From contig JAJQID010000195.1 of assembly GCA_021199405.1 (NCBI GenBank), forward strand, positions 1 through 9,106: a stretch of 9,106 nucleotides of DNA, in the 5' to 3' direction. Shown in pieces: positions 1 to 6,023 of this stretch (positions are counted from its first letter, which is position 1; each line of letters begins with the position of its first letter). Origin of the DNA: Lachnospiraceae bacterium. Its GTDB lineage: Bacteria > Bacillota > Clostridia > Lachnospirales > Lachnospiraceae. Below the pieces are notes generated by a model. It saw only the letters and a list, made by a program, of their open reading frames with translations, made no database searches and was not told the origin of the DNA. The translations under genes and the position numbers were made by a program.

Positions 1-357
1 TATCTGAAAAGTGGAAAGCTGCGTTATTCTGTGGGCGTCCACATGGCGCTCAATCTCATGGGAATCCTTGCGGGGGTTTCTCTGCTCGGATTTACCGCGG
101 TGGAGGACAGCCTTGGAAATCTGTCGTCAGCGCAGATGATGGAGCTGATACCGTTCTTCGTCTGTATTGCGGTGGAAGTCCTGTGCCTGATCGCCGGCCT
201 GGTTTTCTTCTGCCTGGGTATCCGCAGGATGTCCTTTGAGCGGGCCGAGCTGGAGCTGCCAAAGGGCACGAAGCTTAAAACCGTTTTTCTGAACGCCGGA
301 ATGATCCTGTATGCGCTGGTGTGTATCGCTATTATGGTAATCCCCGGCATCTTCTGA
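1..357 (+). CDS. C-terminal part of a CPBP-family (CAAX protease/Abi-like) membrane protein, 5' end outside window
   Basis: The reading frame is open from base 1 to a TGA at 355-357, giving the last 118 residues; the true start lies upstream, so the GTG at 31 is not a credible start. Three hydrophobic segments are visible, at about fragment residues 11-37, 53-78 and 96-118. The first contains HMALN (His14, Asn18) just after a YLKSGKLRYS stretch. This matches the last conserved motif (His-x-x-x-Asn in a helix following a 'Y.ktGsl' loop) of CPBP intramembrane metalloproteases. In that family the earlier EE and FxxxH motifs complete the metal site; here they would be upstream and unseen. The known family handles prenylated-protein-like processing, bacteriocin immunity or peptide maturation; which applies is not visible. 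It ends 65 bases before the next gene, with no clear terminator between. Another polytopic membrane protein remains possible. Confidence 0.68.
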   Translation, partial: YLKSGKLRYSVGVHMALNLMGILAGVSLLGFTAVEDSLGNLSSAQMMELIPFFVCIAVEVLCLIAGLVFFCLGIRRMSFERAELELPKGTKLKTVFLNAGMILYALVCIAIMVIPGIF

Positions 358-403
358 TGATGATCTGGATAGAAACGTTTATCTGAAAACAGAAAACAAG
401 AAT

Positions 404-419
404 AGAAAGGAAGTGCAAT
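404..419 (+). promoter_or_regulatory. Ribosome-binding leader of paralogue 1, near-identical to that of paralogue 2
   Basis: AGAAAGGAAGTGCAAT precedes the ATG at 423 by 3 bases. It differs at one position from the leader of the second paralogue (2872-2887), which also lies 3 bases before its ATG. The core GGAAG is 9 bases from the start codon. An alternative ATG at 418 reads only six codons before a stop in another frame. The paralogue alignment therefore settles the start at 423. Confidence 0.7.
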
Positions 420-422
420 GAA

Positions 423-2000
423 ATGGGCGGAACCCTGAATGGAACTCTGCAAAAAAAGAGGGAAGAGAACAAGTCACTGAATGAAAGCAGACAAATTGTG
501 GTGACTACGGCTGATTTAAAGAAGCTTGAGACCTGGGGTGTTCCTCAGGATCAGTTGCTCAGGACAAGGGAGACCTATCGCCAAAGAATTATCCCATTTC
601 AGAGGGAGATGGACAGAAGGGCGAACGAAATCCTGCGTAAGCAGTACTCGGAGACGAACGTTGAGCGTGCTGTTTTGGTGAATACGCCTCCTGTCCAGCA
701 GGTGCCTGTCACCCAGGAAAGTTCCAAGGCCAGGCGAAAAAGGATGCAAAAAGAGGCAGAGGTGGAACATCTTTGTCCTCGCAGTCTAAATAAGGAAGAA
801 ACCTATGATCTTTCTCATACAGTAAAAGAAAATTTACAGGGTTGCCGCAATGCCTGCAAGGATAATCATGTAGCTGAGCGCTGCGAGGATGAAGCGGATT
901 ACAACACCATACTTGCGTTTTGTCAGGGATACCGTACTAATATGCTTGGGCTTGCCGCAAACCGTGAGGAGTCTCAAAAAAAACAGGCTGACAGGAATTT
1001 CATAAACGCTTATTTCAATCATGATGAACCGCAGGAGGTGTACCCTTATCTGGATGCAATTGTGGAGGATCTGTTGCAGACCGAAATTTCCAAAGATATG
1101 TTTTCTGAGGAAGATTTCCGGAGGCGGGGACCGGAATTAAAAAAGCTGAGAGACAAAATGATAGGTTTGGAGAGACTCAAGGAAAAGTATCCCGGATATT
1201 TTGTTGATCATCTTCCCAAATTCAAGCGATATACGCTTGATGCGATGGGGTGGTTTGTTCCGGCATTTGACAAAATGATGGAAGTCAATATGAAAAAGCG
1301 GGGAGTCAATCTTTCTGATGGGGAATATGATTCTGACCAGGTCACAGAGGAAGAGTTAAATGGTGAGATGCTTGAGGCAACATATAGGTTTAATGATGCC
1401 TTGAAGCAATATGAAATAAATAAGGAGCAAATCAATTTGGAGGAGGTTGACCGGAGACTTCCAGAGCTGGAGGCTCTGCAGAGAGGAGATTTTGAACAGA
1501 TAAAACGTACTTTTGAGGAGAATTCAGGTCCTGGACAGGAGTTTGAAAAATATGAGGGGTTGCGTTTCACCAACTATGGGTATTTGTATCAGTATAATGA
1601 TATGGTGGACAGACGGGAGATGCTTATCAAGAACCCACAGAAATATGCGGAAAATAAGGAGTTGGTTGACAGAATTTATAATGAAATTTATAGAGCCATG
1701 GATATTGGAGCTGACTATTATTTCAAGTCGAAAGCACTTAGTATTGGCATGGACGACATGTCTGCATACAGCAGAGGTCAGATGGATCGTGATCTGCGAG
1801 GTGTATTTGCGAAACGTCAAGAGGAAACTATGGACGATTTAGAGGAAATCAATCACAGAATCCTTGGCCTGACAGATGTTCTCCAGTATGTGCTGAAAGG
1901 AAAGCCACTTACCAATTTAGGTGGATTAACACTGGAGCAACTGCGTAATTCCGCAGATTATGATGCCGGAAATGAAAATGAAGAAGGAGGAAATCAGTGA
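423..2000 (+). CDS. Uncharacterised charged, probably cytoplasmic protein, paralogue 1 of a tandem pair
   Basis: I do not recognise this 525-residue protein. It has no signal peptide and no membrane segment; it is rich in Lys, Arg, Glu and Asp and reads as largely helical, with an acidic Gly/Asn-rich tail. Alignment with the second paralogue (2891-4501) shows these blocks: GTLQKKREE at 7-15; a core at about 95-199 with KARRKR, LCPRS, KEETYDLSH, RNAC, DNHV, ERC, AFCQGYR and AYFN; ISKDMFS 222-228; FRRRGPE 232-238; LSDGEYDS 297-304; EENSGPGQ 365-372; then REM/YAEN/LVD around 398-416 and a C-terminal LTDVLQY/LEQL region. Both proteins end in Gly-Asn-Gln, plus an Ile in the second. Cysteines 118, 145, 154 and 167 are shared. 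The stop overlaps the start of the GNAT gene by one base, so the two are probably translationally coupled. Base composition is locally AT-rich (18 G+C in 60 at 1381-1440), unlike argH. The function is unknown and no enzyme motif is visible. Confidence 0.85.
   Translation: MGGTLNGTLQKKREENKSLNESRQIVVTTADLKKLETWGVPQDQLLRTRETYRQRIIPFQREMDRRANEILRKQYSETNVERAVLVNTPPVQQVPVTQESSKARRKRMQKEAEVEHLCPRSLNKEETYDLSHTVKENLQGCRNACKDNHVAERCEDEADYNTILAFCQGYRTNMLGLAANREESQKKQADRNFINAYFNHDEPQEVYPYLDAIVEDLLQTEISKDMFSEEDFRRRGPELKKLRDKMIGLERLKEKYPGYFVDHLPKFKRYTLDAMGWFVPAFDKMMEVNMKKRGVNLSDGEYDSDQVTEEELNGEMLEATYRFNDALKQYEINKEQINLEEVDRRLPELEALQRGDFEQIKRTFEENSGPGQEFEKYEGLRFTNYGYLYQYNDMVDRREMLIKNPQKYAENKELVDRIYNEIYRAMDIGADYYFKSKALSIGMDDMSAYSRGQMDRDLRGVFAKRQEETMDDLEEINHRILGLTDVLQYVLKGKPLTNLGGLTLEQLRNSADYDAGNENEEGGNQ
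1984..1990 (+). promoter_or_regulatory. Shine-Dalgarno site of the GNAT gene, inside the end of paralogue 1
   Basis: AAGGAGG lies 9 bases before the ATG at 2000 and encodes part of the C-terminal Glu-Gly-Gly of paralogue 1. A strong site here favours the ATG at 2000 over the in-frame GTG at 1997. Stop and start share one base (TGATG), a usual arrangement for translational coupling. Confidence 0.7.
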
Positions 2001-2839
2001 TGAATTTAAGTTGCATCAGCAGTAAAACTCTGCCCGTATATCAGACTCTGCTGCTCCCGGAATCCTATGAACTGCTTACAGAAGGCGTCATTCAGGTCGC
2101 TATTGGACTGACCGAGGAGGATGCGGCCTGCGGCGCTCTGGCCGGCTATGTCGGGAACAACGCCTTTCACATCACCTCTCTTTTTGTGGCGCCCACCTGC
2201 AGGGGCAAGGGCGGCGGAAGAATGCTGGTGGAGGGACTTATGAAGGCCCTTCCTCCTGAGATCACCGAGGTTGGCGCTTCCTTTATTATTACGGAACAGG
2301 ATCACGAGAAGCTTCAGGATTTTCTGGAGCATATGGGTTTTCGCAGTGTTGCAGTTCCCGAGCCGGTCTACAGGATCAGGCTGGACGAGCTTTCCGGCCT
2401 TTCCTTCTTTAAGGACAGCGGGGGCAAGGGCGGCAAGGGCGGCGTGCTTTCCTTCCGGCAGATACCGGAATTTGCCATCAGGGAGGCGGGGAATGAGCTG
2501 GCCGCCACAGGGGAGCTTCCCTTCGAAAAGCCGCTTCACCAGCTGGAGCTGGATCCCGATCTGAGCGTAGGTATTTTCAGGGACGAAAAGCTCTCTTCCT
2601 TCCTGGTCTTTGACCACTCCTTCGGCGGGGCTCTCACTCTGGCGTATGCATCTACCCAGGCTCCGGCAGATCTTCCGGCTCTCCTCAGGACCGCGTTCCA
2701 TCGTGCCGTGGAGCTGTACCCCTCAGAGGAACCGGTTTTCATTCAGTCTGTTACGGAGACCAGCGACAGGCTGATTTCGGCTCTGCTGGAGGATCGTCCT
2801 CCCGTTTCCGTATCCTGGGTAAAGTCAACGCGTCAGTAA
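2000..2839 (+). CDS. GNAT-family N-acetyltransferase with a second, degenerate-looking C-terminal half
   Basis: The product is 279 residues. The N-terminal half has the GNAT acetyl-CoA-binding motif A: a strand HITSLFVAPTCR followed by R68-G-K-G71-G-G73 and a helix (MLVEGLMKAL). It also has a motif-B-like FLEHMGFRSV at 108-117, the usual 'F..~GF' near the end of the fold. The residues are those expected to bind the acetyl-CoA pyrophosphate; the acceptor substrate cannot be read. A Gly/Lys stretch (GGKGGKGG, 141-148) links to a second half of about 130 residues. That half has strand-like segments (LSVGIFRDEKLSSFLVF, ALTLAYAS) resembling a GNAT core but no RxxGxG loop, so it may be a non-catalytic repeat or a substrate-recognition domain. 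The gene sits between two paralogues of an unknown protein and is probably translated with the first. Codon use is more GC-rich than in paralogue 1. The fold call is firm; any partnership with the paralogues is inference. Confidence 0.82.
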   Translation: MNLSCISSKTLPVYQTLLLPESYELLTEGVIQVAIGLTEEDAACGALAGYVGNNAFHITSLFVAPTCRGKGGGRMLVEGLMKALPPEITEVGASFIITEQDHEKLQDFLEHMGFRSVAVPEPVYRIRLDELSGLSFFKDSGGKGGKGGVLSFRQIPEFAIREAGNELAATGELPFEKPLHQLELDPDLSVGIFRDEKLSSFLVFDHSFGGALTLAYASTQAPADLPALLRTAFHRAVELYPSEEPVFIQSVTETSDRLISALLEDRPPVSVSWVKSTRQ

Positions 2840-2860
2840 ACGGCATAAAGTCGTTTACTG
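2834..2860 (+). repeat. Perfect 9-base inverted repeat overlapping the GNAT stop codon
   Basis: CAGTAAACG (2834-2842) and its exact reverse complement CGTTTACTG (2852-2860) are separated by 9 bases. The TAA stop of the GNAT gene (2837-2839) lies in the left arm. No T-run follows, so it is not a standard intrinsic terminator. It could be an mRNA stem that reduces or processes read-through into the second paralogue, or an operator-like site. The pairing is seen; the role is not known. Confidence 0.5.
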
Positions 2861-2871
2861 TACAGAATCAT

Positions 2872-2887
2872 AGAAGGGAAGTGCAAT
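2872..2887 (+). promoter_or_regulatory. Ribosome-binding leader of paralogue 2
   Basis: AGAAGGGAAGTGCAAT is 3 bases before the ATG at 2891 and matches the leader of paralogue 1 at 15 of 16 bases with the same spacing. This shows the duplicated unit included the translation start region and supports ATG 2891 as the start. Confidence 0.7.
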
Positions 2888-2890
2888 CAT

Positions 2891-4501
2891 ATGGGTGCGA
2901 CTACGAGGGGTACTCTGCAAAAAAAGAGGGAAGAGGACACGTCTCTGAATGGAAGCAGGAGCCTCGAAATGACCAGTGAGAAGTTTAATCTGCTGGAAAC
3001 CTGGAACGCTCCTCTGATGGGTCCGTATCGGGATTTGAGCAGGATTGCGTACCGTGAGAGAATTCTCACGGTTCAGAAAGAGCATGACCTGAAGACAAAT
3101 CAGCAGCTGAATGAGCAGCATCCGGAGAGGGAAGTTCGCAATGCTGTCCCCGTGGAGAACCCTCCCATCCAGCAGCAGCCTGTCACTCAGGAAAGCTACA
3201 AGGCCAGGCGAAAAAGACTGCAAAAGGAGGAGGAGGTGAGCAATCTTTGCCCCCGCAGTGTTACGAAGGAAGAAACCTATGATCTTTCTCACGCCGTGAA
3301 GGAGGATTTACAGGCGCGCCGCAATGCCTGTGAGGATAATCATGTGGAGGAACGCTGCAGAAAAGCCGGTTCCTCTTACAGTGAAGCCGATTCTCATGCC
3401 ATATCTGCATTCTGCCAGGGATACCGGATCAATCGCTTTGGACTTGCCGCAAACCTTAGGGAGTCAGCGAAGAAAAAGGCCGACAAGGCGTTCATTGACG
3501 CTTATTTTAACTACGAAAGTGAACCGGAGGAGCTTTCTCCTTTCCTGGACAAAATTATGGATGATCTGCTTCAGGCTGATATTTCCAAAGATATGTTCTC
3601 CAATGAAAGCTTCCGGCGGCGGGGACCGGAAATCAAAAGGCTGAGTGATAAGCTTCATGGGCTGAAAACGCTTATGAGAAAATGTCCGGCTTATTTTAAT
3701 GAGCTTCCCGCATTCAAGCAGCAGGTGCTCCAGCAGCTGATCATTATCACTCCGGAATTGGATGATGCGCTGAAAGGCAGTATGAAAAAACGGATGGTCA
3801 GTCTCTCCGATGGGGAATATGATTCTCAGGAAATATCAGAAGATGAATCCTCGGAAATTGATTATAATCTGGACAATTTTGAGGATCCCGCTGAAATATT
3901 TCGCACAGCTAAGGGGCTGGCCATTAAGGATGAGGCTGAACGGAGATATCAAAAGGACTTGCCTGATATATTGGAGAAATTCGATATAAGGAGCAAAGTC
4001 GAGGAGAATTCCGGCCCTGGCCAGGATTATGAGAGATATGCGGGGATTTATTTTACCGGCGCCGCTTCCATATCTGATTATATGAATATAGCGGAAGCCA
4101 GAGAGATGATCACCTCTCATCCGGAAGAATATGCAGAGAACAGGATGCTGGTTGACGAGACCTATAAGCAGCTGTACAAAGCTCAGGATCTTGTGGCCGA
4201 GAGCGATATCCGGACGAAAACGCTTGACAAGGGACTGCAGGATGTACAATCCGGCAGCAAAGACGCTCTGGATCTGGAACTGCGTAAGGTCTGTGAGGAA
4301 CGTGCCTCACAAAGTACAGCTGAAAATGATCTGCTTCACAGACGGGCCGAGTCGCTGCTTGACGTTCTTCAGTATTTGCTGGAGAAGGGAACGGAGCTTT
4401 CCGACAGGGCGGTTCCGACTCTGGAGCAGCTTTGCCAGTCTGTCAGCGTTGACGTACATGAGGTCCGTAATAAAATCCGGGACAGAGGAAATCAGATATG
4501 A
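2891..4501 (+). CDS. Uncharacterised charged, probably cytoplasmic protein, paralogue 2 of a tandem pair
   Basis: This 536-residue protein is homologous along its length to the product of 423-2000 and, like it, lacks a signal peptide or membrane segment. The best block is residues 97-206, where about 70% of positions are identical to paralogue 1 by hand count, apart from an insertion of some 8 residues after ERC (about 157-164). Shared motifs are GTLQKKREE 7-15, KARRKR, LCPRS, KEETYDLSH, DNHV, AFCQGYR, ISKDMFS 231-237, FRRRGPE 241-247, LSDGEYDS 305-312 and EENSGPGQ 371-378. Cysteines 120, 147, 156 and 175 are shared; 264, 468 and 515 are private. The region between LSDGEYDS and EENSGPGQ is very acidic and divergent. 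The gene starts 51 bases after the GNAT gene and may be on the same transcript, although an inverted repeat lies between. Function is not recognised. It could be a host-restricted structural or adaptor protein, an effector-like protein or part of a mobile cassette; nothing in the sequence decides. Confidence 0.85.
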   Translation: MGATTRGTLQKKREEDTSLNGSRSLEMTSEKFNLLETWNAPLMGPYRDLSRIAYRERILTVQKEHDLKTNQQLNEQHPEREVRNAVPVENPPIQQQPVTQESYKARRKRLQKEEEVSNLCPRSVTKEETYDLSHAVKEDLQARRNACEDNHVEERCRKAGSSYSEADSHAISAFCQGYRINRFGLAANLRESAKKKADKAFIDAYFNYESEPEELSPFLDKIMDDLLQADISKDMFSNESFRRRGPEIKRLSDKLHGLKTLMRKCPAYFNELPAFKQQVLQQLIIITPELDDALKGSMKKRMVSLSDGEYDSQEISEDESSEIDYNLDNFEDPAEIFRTAKGLAIKDEAERRYQKDLPDILEKFDIRSKVEENSGPGQDYERYAGIYFTGAASISDYMNIAEAREMITSHPEEYAENRMLVDETYKQLYKAQDLVAESDIRTKTLDKGLQDVQSGSKDALDLELRKVCEERASQSTAENDLLHRRAESLLDVLQYLLEKGTELSDRAVPTLEQLCQSVSVDVHEVRNKIRDRGNQI

Positions 4502-4504
4502 CGC

Positions 4505-4551
4505 CTGATGATACTTCAGATTTCTTCTCACTTTGATCCTGGTATCATCAG
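4505..4551 (+). repeat. Perfect 10-base inverted repeat (long hairpin) between paralogue 2 and argH
   Basis: CTGATGATAC (4505-4514) pairs exactly with GTATCATCAG (4542-4551) across a 27-base loop. Three more pairs (CAG 4517-4519 with CTG 4539-4541) are possible after a two-base bulge. It begins 3 bases after the stop of paralogue 2 and ends 15 bases before the argH -35 element. There is no following T-run, so a classical rho-independent terminator is not supported. A transcript-end stabiliser, a weak terminator or a regulator-binding dyad are options. Confidence 0.5.
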
Positions 4552-4566
4552 ATTTGAACGGTTGGC

Positions 4567-4595
4567 TTGCAATCAAAAATAATATGTGCTATGAT
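4567..4595 (+). promoter_or_regulatory. Extended -10 sigma-A-type promoter for argH-asd-topB
   Basis: TTGCAA (4567-4572) is 17 bases from TATGAT (4590-4595), which is preceded by TG at 4587-4588, giving an extended -10. Spacing and both boxes are close to the housekeeping consensus. Transcription would start near 4602, leaving a leader of about 25 bases before argH, too short for a riboswitch or attenuator. This also rules against starting argH at the in-frame TTG at 4567. Confidence 0.7.
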
Positions 4596-4626
4596 AAGCG
4601 AAGTTTGCGAAACAGGAGGATCAATC

Positions 4627-6006
4627 ATGGCACAGTTGTGGGGCGGCAGATTTACCAAAGAGACAGATCAGCTGGTATATGATTTCAATGCCTCGATTGG
4701 TTTTGATCAGAAGCTGCTGCATGAGGATATCGCCGGGAGCATCGCCCATGTCACCATGCTGGCAAAGCAGGGCATTGTAACTTGGGCGGAGCGGGACAGC
4801 ATTATCGCCGGTCTGAAATCCATTGAGGAGGATGTGGAGTCGGGAAGCCTTGCCGTTACCTCACAGTATGAGGATGTCCACAGCTTTGTGGAGGCCAATC
4901 TGATCGAACGCATCGGGGAGGCGGGCAAGAAGCTGCACACCGGCCGCAGCCGCAATGATCAGGTGGCGCTGGACATGAGAATGTATGTCCGCGGCCATGT
5001 GAAGAGGACGGACGCTCTCTTAAAGGAGCTTTTGTCCGTATTATATCAGAAAATGGAGGAAAACCTGGATACTTATATGCCAGGTTTTACCCATTTACAG
5101 AAGGCGCAGCCGGTGACGCTGGCTCATCATTTCGGCGCCTATTTTGAGATGTTCAGGCGGGACAGAAGCCGAATGCACGATATTTATGAGCGGATGAATT
5201 ACTGTCCGCTGGGGGCGGGAGCGCTGGCTGGCACCACCTACCCTCTGGACCGGGAATACACCGCGCAGCTTCTGGATTTTTACGGGCCTACGCTCAACAG
5301 CATGGACTCGGTCTCCGACCGGGACTATGTGATCGAGTATCTGAGCGCCCTTTCCACAGTCATGATGCACCTGAGCCGTTTCTGTGAGGAGATTATTCTC
5401 TGGAACAGCGACGAATACCGCTTTGTGGAGATGGACGACGCCTACTCCACGGGCTCAAGCATCATGCCCCAGAAAAAGAATCCGGATATCGCGGAGCTGG
5501 TTCGGGGTAAGACCGGCCGGGTGTACGGCGCCCTGATGAGTCTGCTGACCACCATGAAGGGGCTTCCTCTGGCCTACAATAAGGACATGCAGGAGGACAA
5601 GGAGCCAACCTTCGACGCCATTGAGACGGTGGAGAGCTGCCTGACCTTATTTACGGGCATGATCAGCACCATGAAATTCCGCAGGGAGGTGATGGCGAAA
5701 AGCGCCATGAACGGCTTTACAAACGCCACCGACGCCGCGGATTATCTGGTGGGGAAGGGGATTCCCTTCCGGGACGCCCACAGTATTATTGGAAAGCTGG
5801 TGCTGTACTGCATTGACAAAAACACCTCCATTGACGCGCTGAGCCTGGAGGAGCTTCAGGAAATCTGCGATCAGTTTGAGGAGGACGTTTATGACGCCGT
5901 CAGCCTGAAAACCTGTGTGGAGAAGCGGCTGACCATCGGCGCACCGGGCAGCGAAGCTATGAAGCGGACGCTGGAAATCTACAGAAAATATCTGGAAGAA
6001 AACTGA
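4627..6006 (+). CDS. argH: Argininosuccinate lyase
   Basis: ArgH splits argininosuccinate into arginine and fumarate, the last step of arginine synthesis, as a cytoplasmic homotetramer. The product is 459 residues, the usual length. The N-terminus MAQLWGGRFTKETD is typical of the family. Residues HTGRSRNDQ (104-112) and THLQKAQP (155-162, with His156 matching the family's general-base histidine) are in place. The fumarase/aspartase superfamily signature GSSIMPQKKNPD (276-287) carries the catalytic serine loop. No key residue is missing. The start is ATG 4627, with AGGAGG at 4614-4619, 7 bases upstream. A longer in-frame start at TTG 4567 would lie on the promoter. It is the first gene of an apparent operon, with asd 17 bases downstream. 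I see no convincing arginine-repressor box, so arginine control is not shown. Confidence 0.97.
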   Translation: MAQLWGGRFTKETDQLVYDFNASIGFDQKLLHEDIAGSIAHVTMLAKQGIVTWAERDSIIAGLKSIEEDVESGSLAVTSQYEDVHSFVEANLIERIGEAGKKLHTGRSRNDQVALDMRMYVRGHVKRTDALLKELLSVLYQKMEENLDTYMPGFTHLQKAQPVTLAHHFGAYFEMFRRDRSRMHDIYERMNYCPLGAGALAGTTYPLDREYTAQLLDFYGPTLNSMDSVSDRDYVIEYLSALSTVMMHLSRFCEEIILWNSDEYRFVEMDDAYSTGSSIMPQKKNPDIAELVRGKTGRVYGALMSLLTTMKGLPLAYNKDMQEDKEPTFDAIETVESCLTLFTGMISTMKFRREVMAKSAMNGFTNATDAADYLVGKGIPFRDAHSIIGKLVLYCIDKNTSIDALSLEELQEICDQFEEDVYDAVSLKTCVEKRLTIGAPGSEAMKRTLEIYRKYLEEN

Positions 6007-6023
6007 AGAGGAGCAGGATAATT

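Noticed and set aside
31..33. GTG as start of a 108-residue membrane protein
   Set aside because: The frame is open to the left edge and the residues before it fit the same CPBP-like motif, so the gene begins upstream.
373..380. AAACGTTT palindrome before paralogue 1 as an operator
   Set aside because: Eight bases only, not repeated before paralogue 2, and no promoter could be placed around it.
2006..2701. Long antisense open frame of 231 codons across the GNAT gene
   Set aside because: It is the complement of a GC-rich coding gene with clear GNAT motifs; its product has no recognisable motif and no ribosome site was evident.
4505..4551. Intrinsic terminator ending the paralogue cassette
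   Set aside because: The 27-base loop and absence of a T-run do not fit; it is kept only as an inverted repeat.
4571..4588. Arginine-repressor box overlapping the argH promoter
   Set aside because: The AT-rich stretch has only a loose resemblance to the ARG box and no clear dyad.
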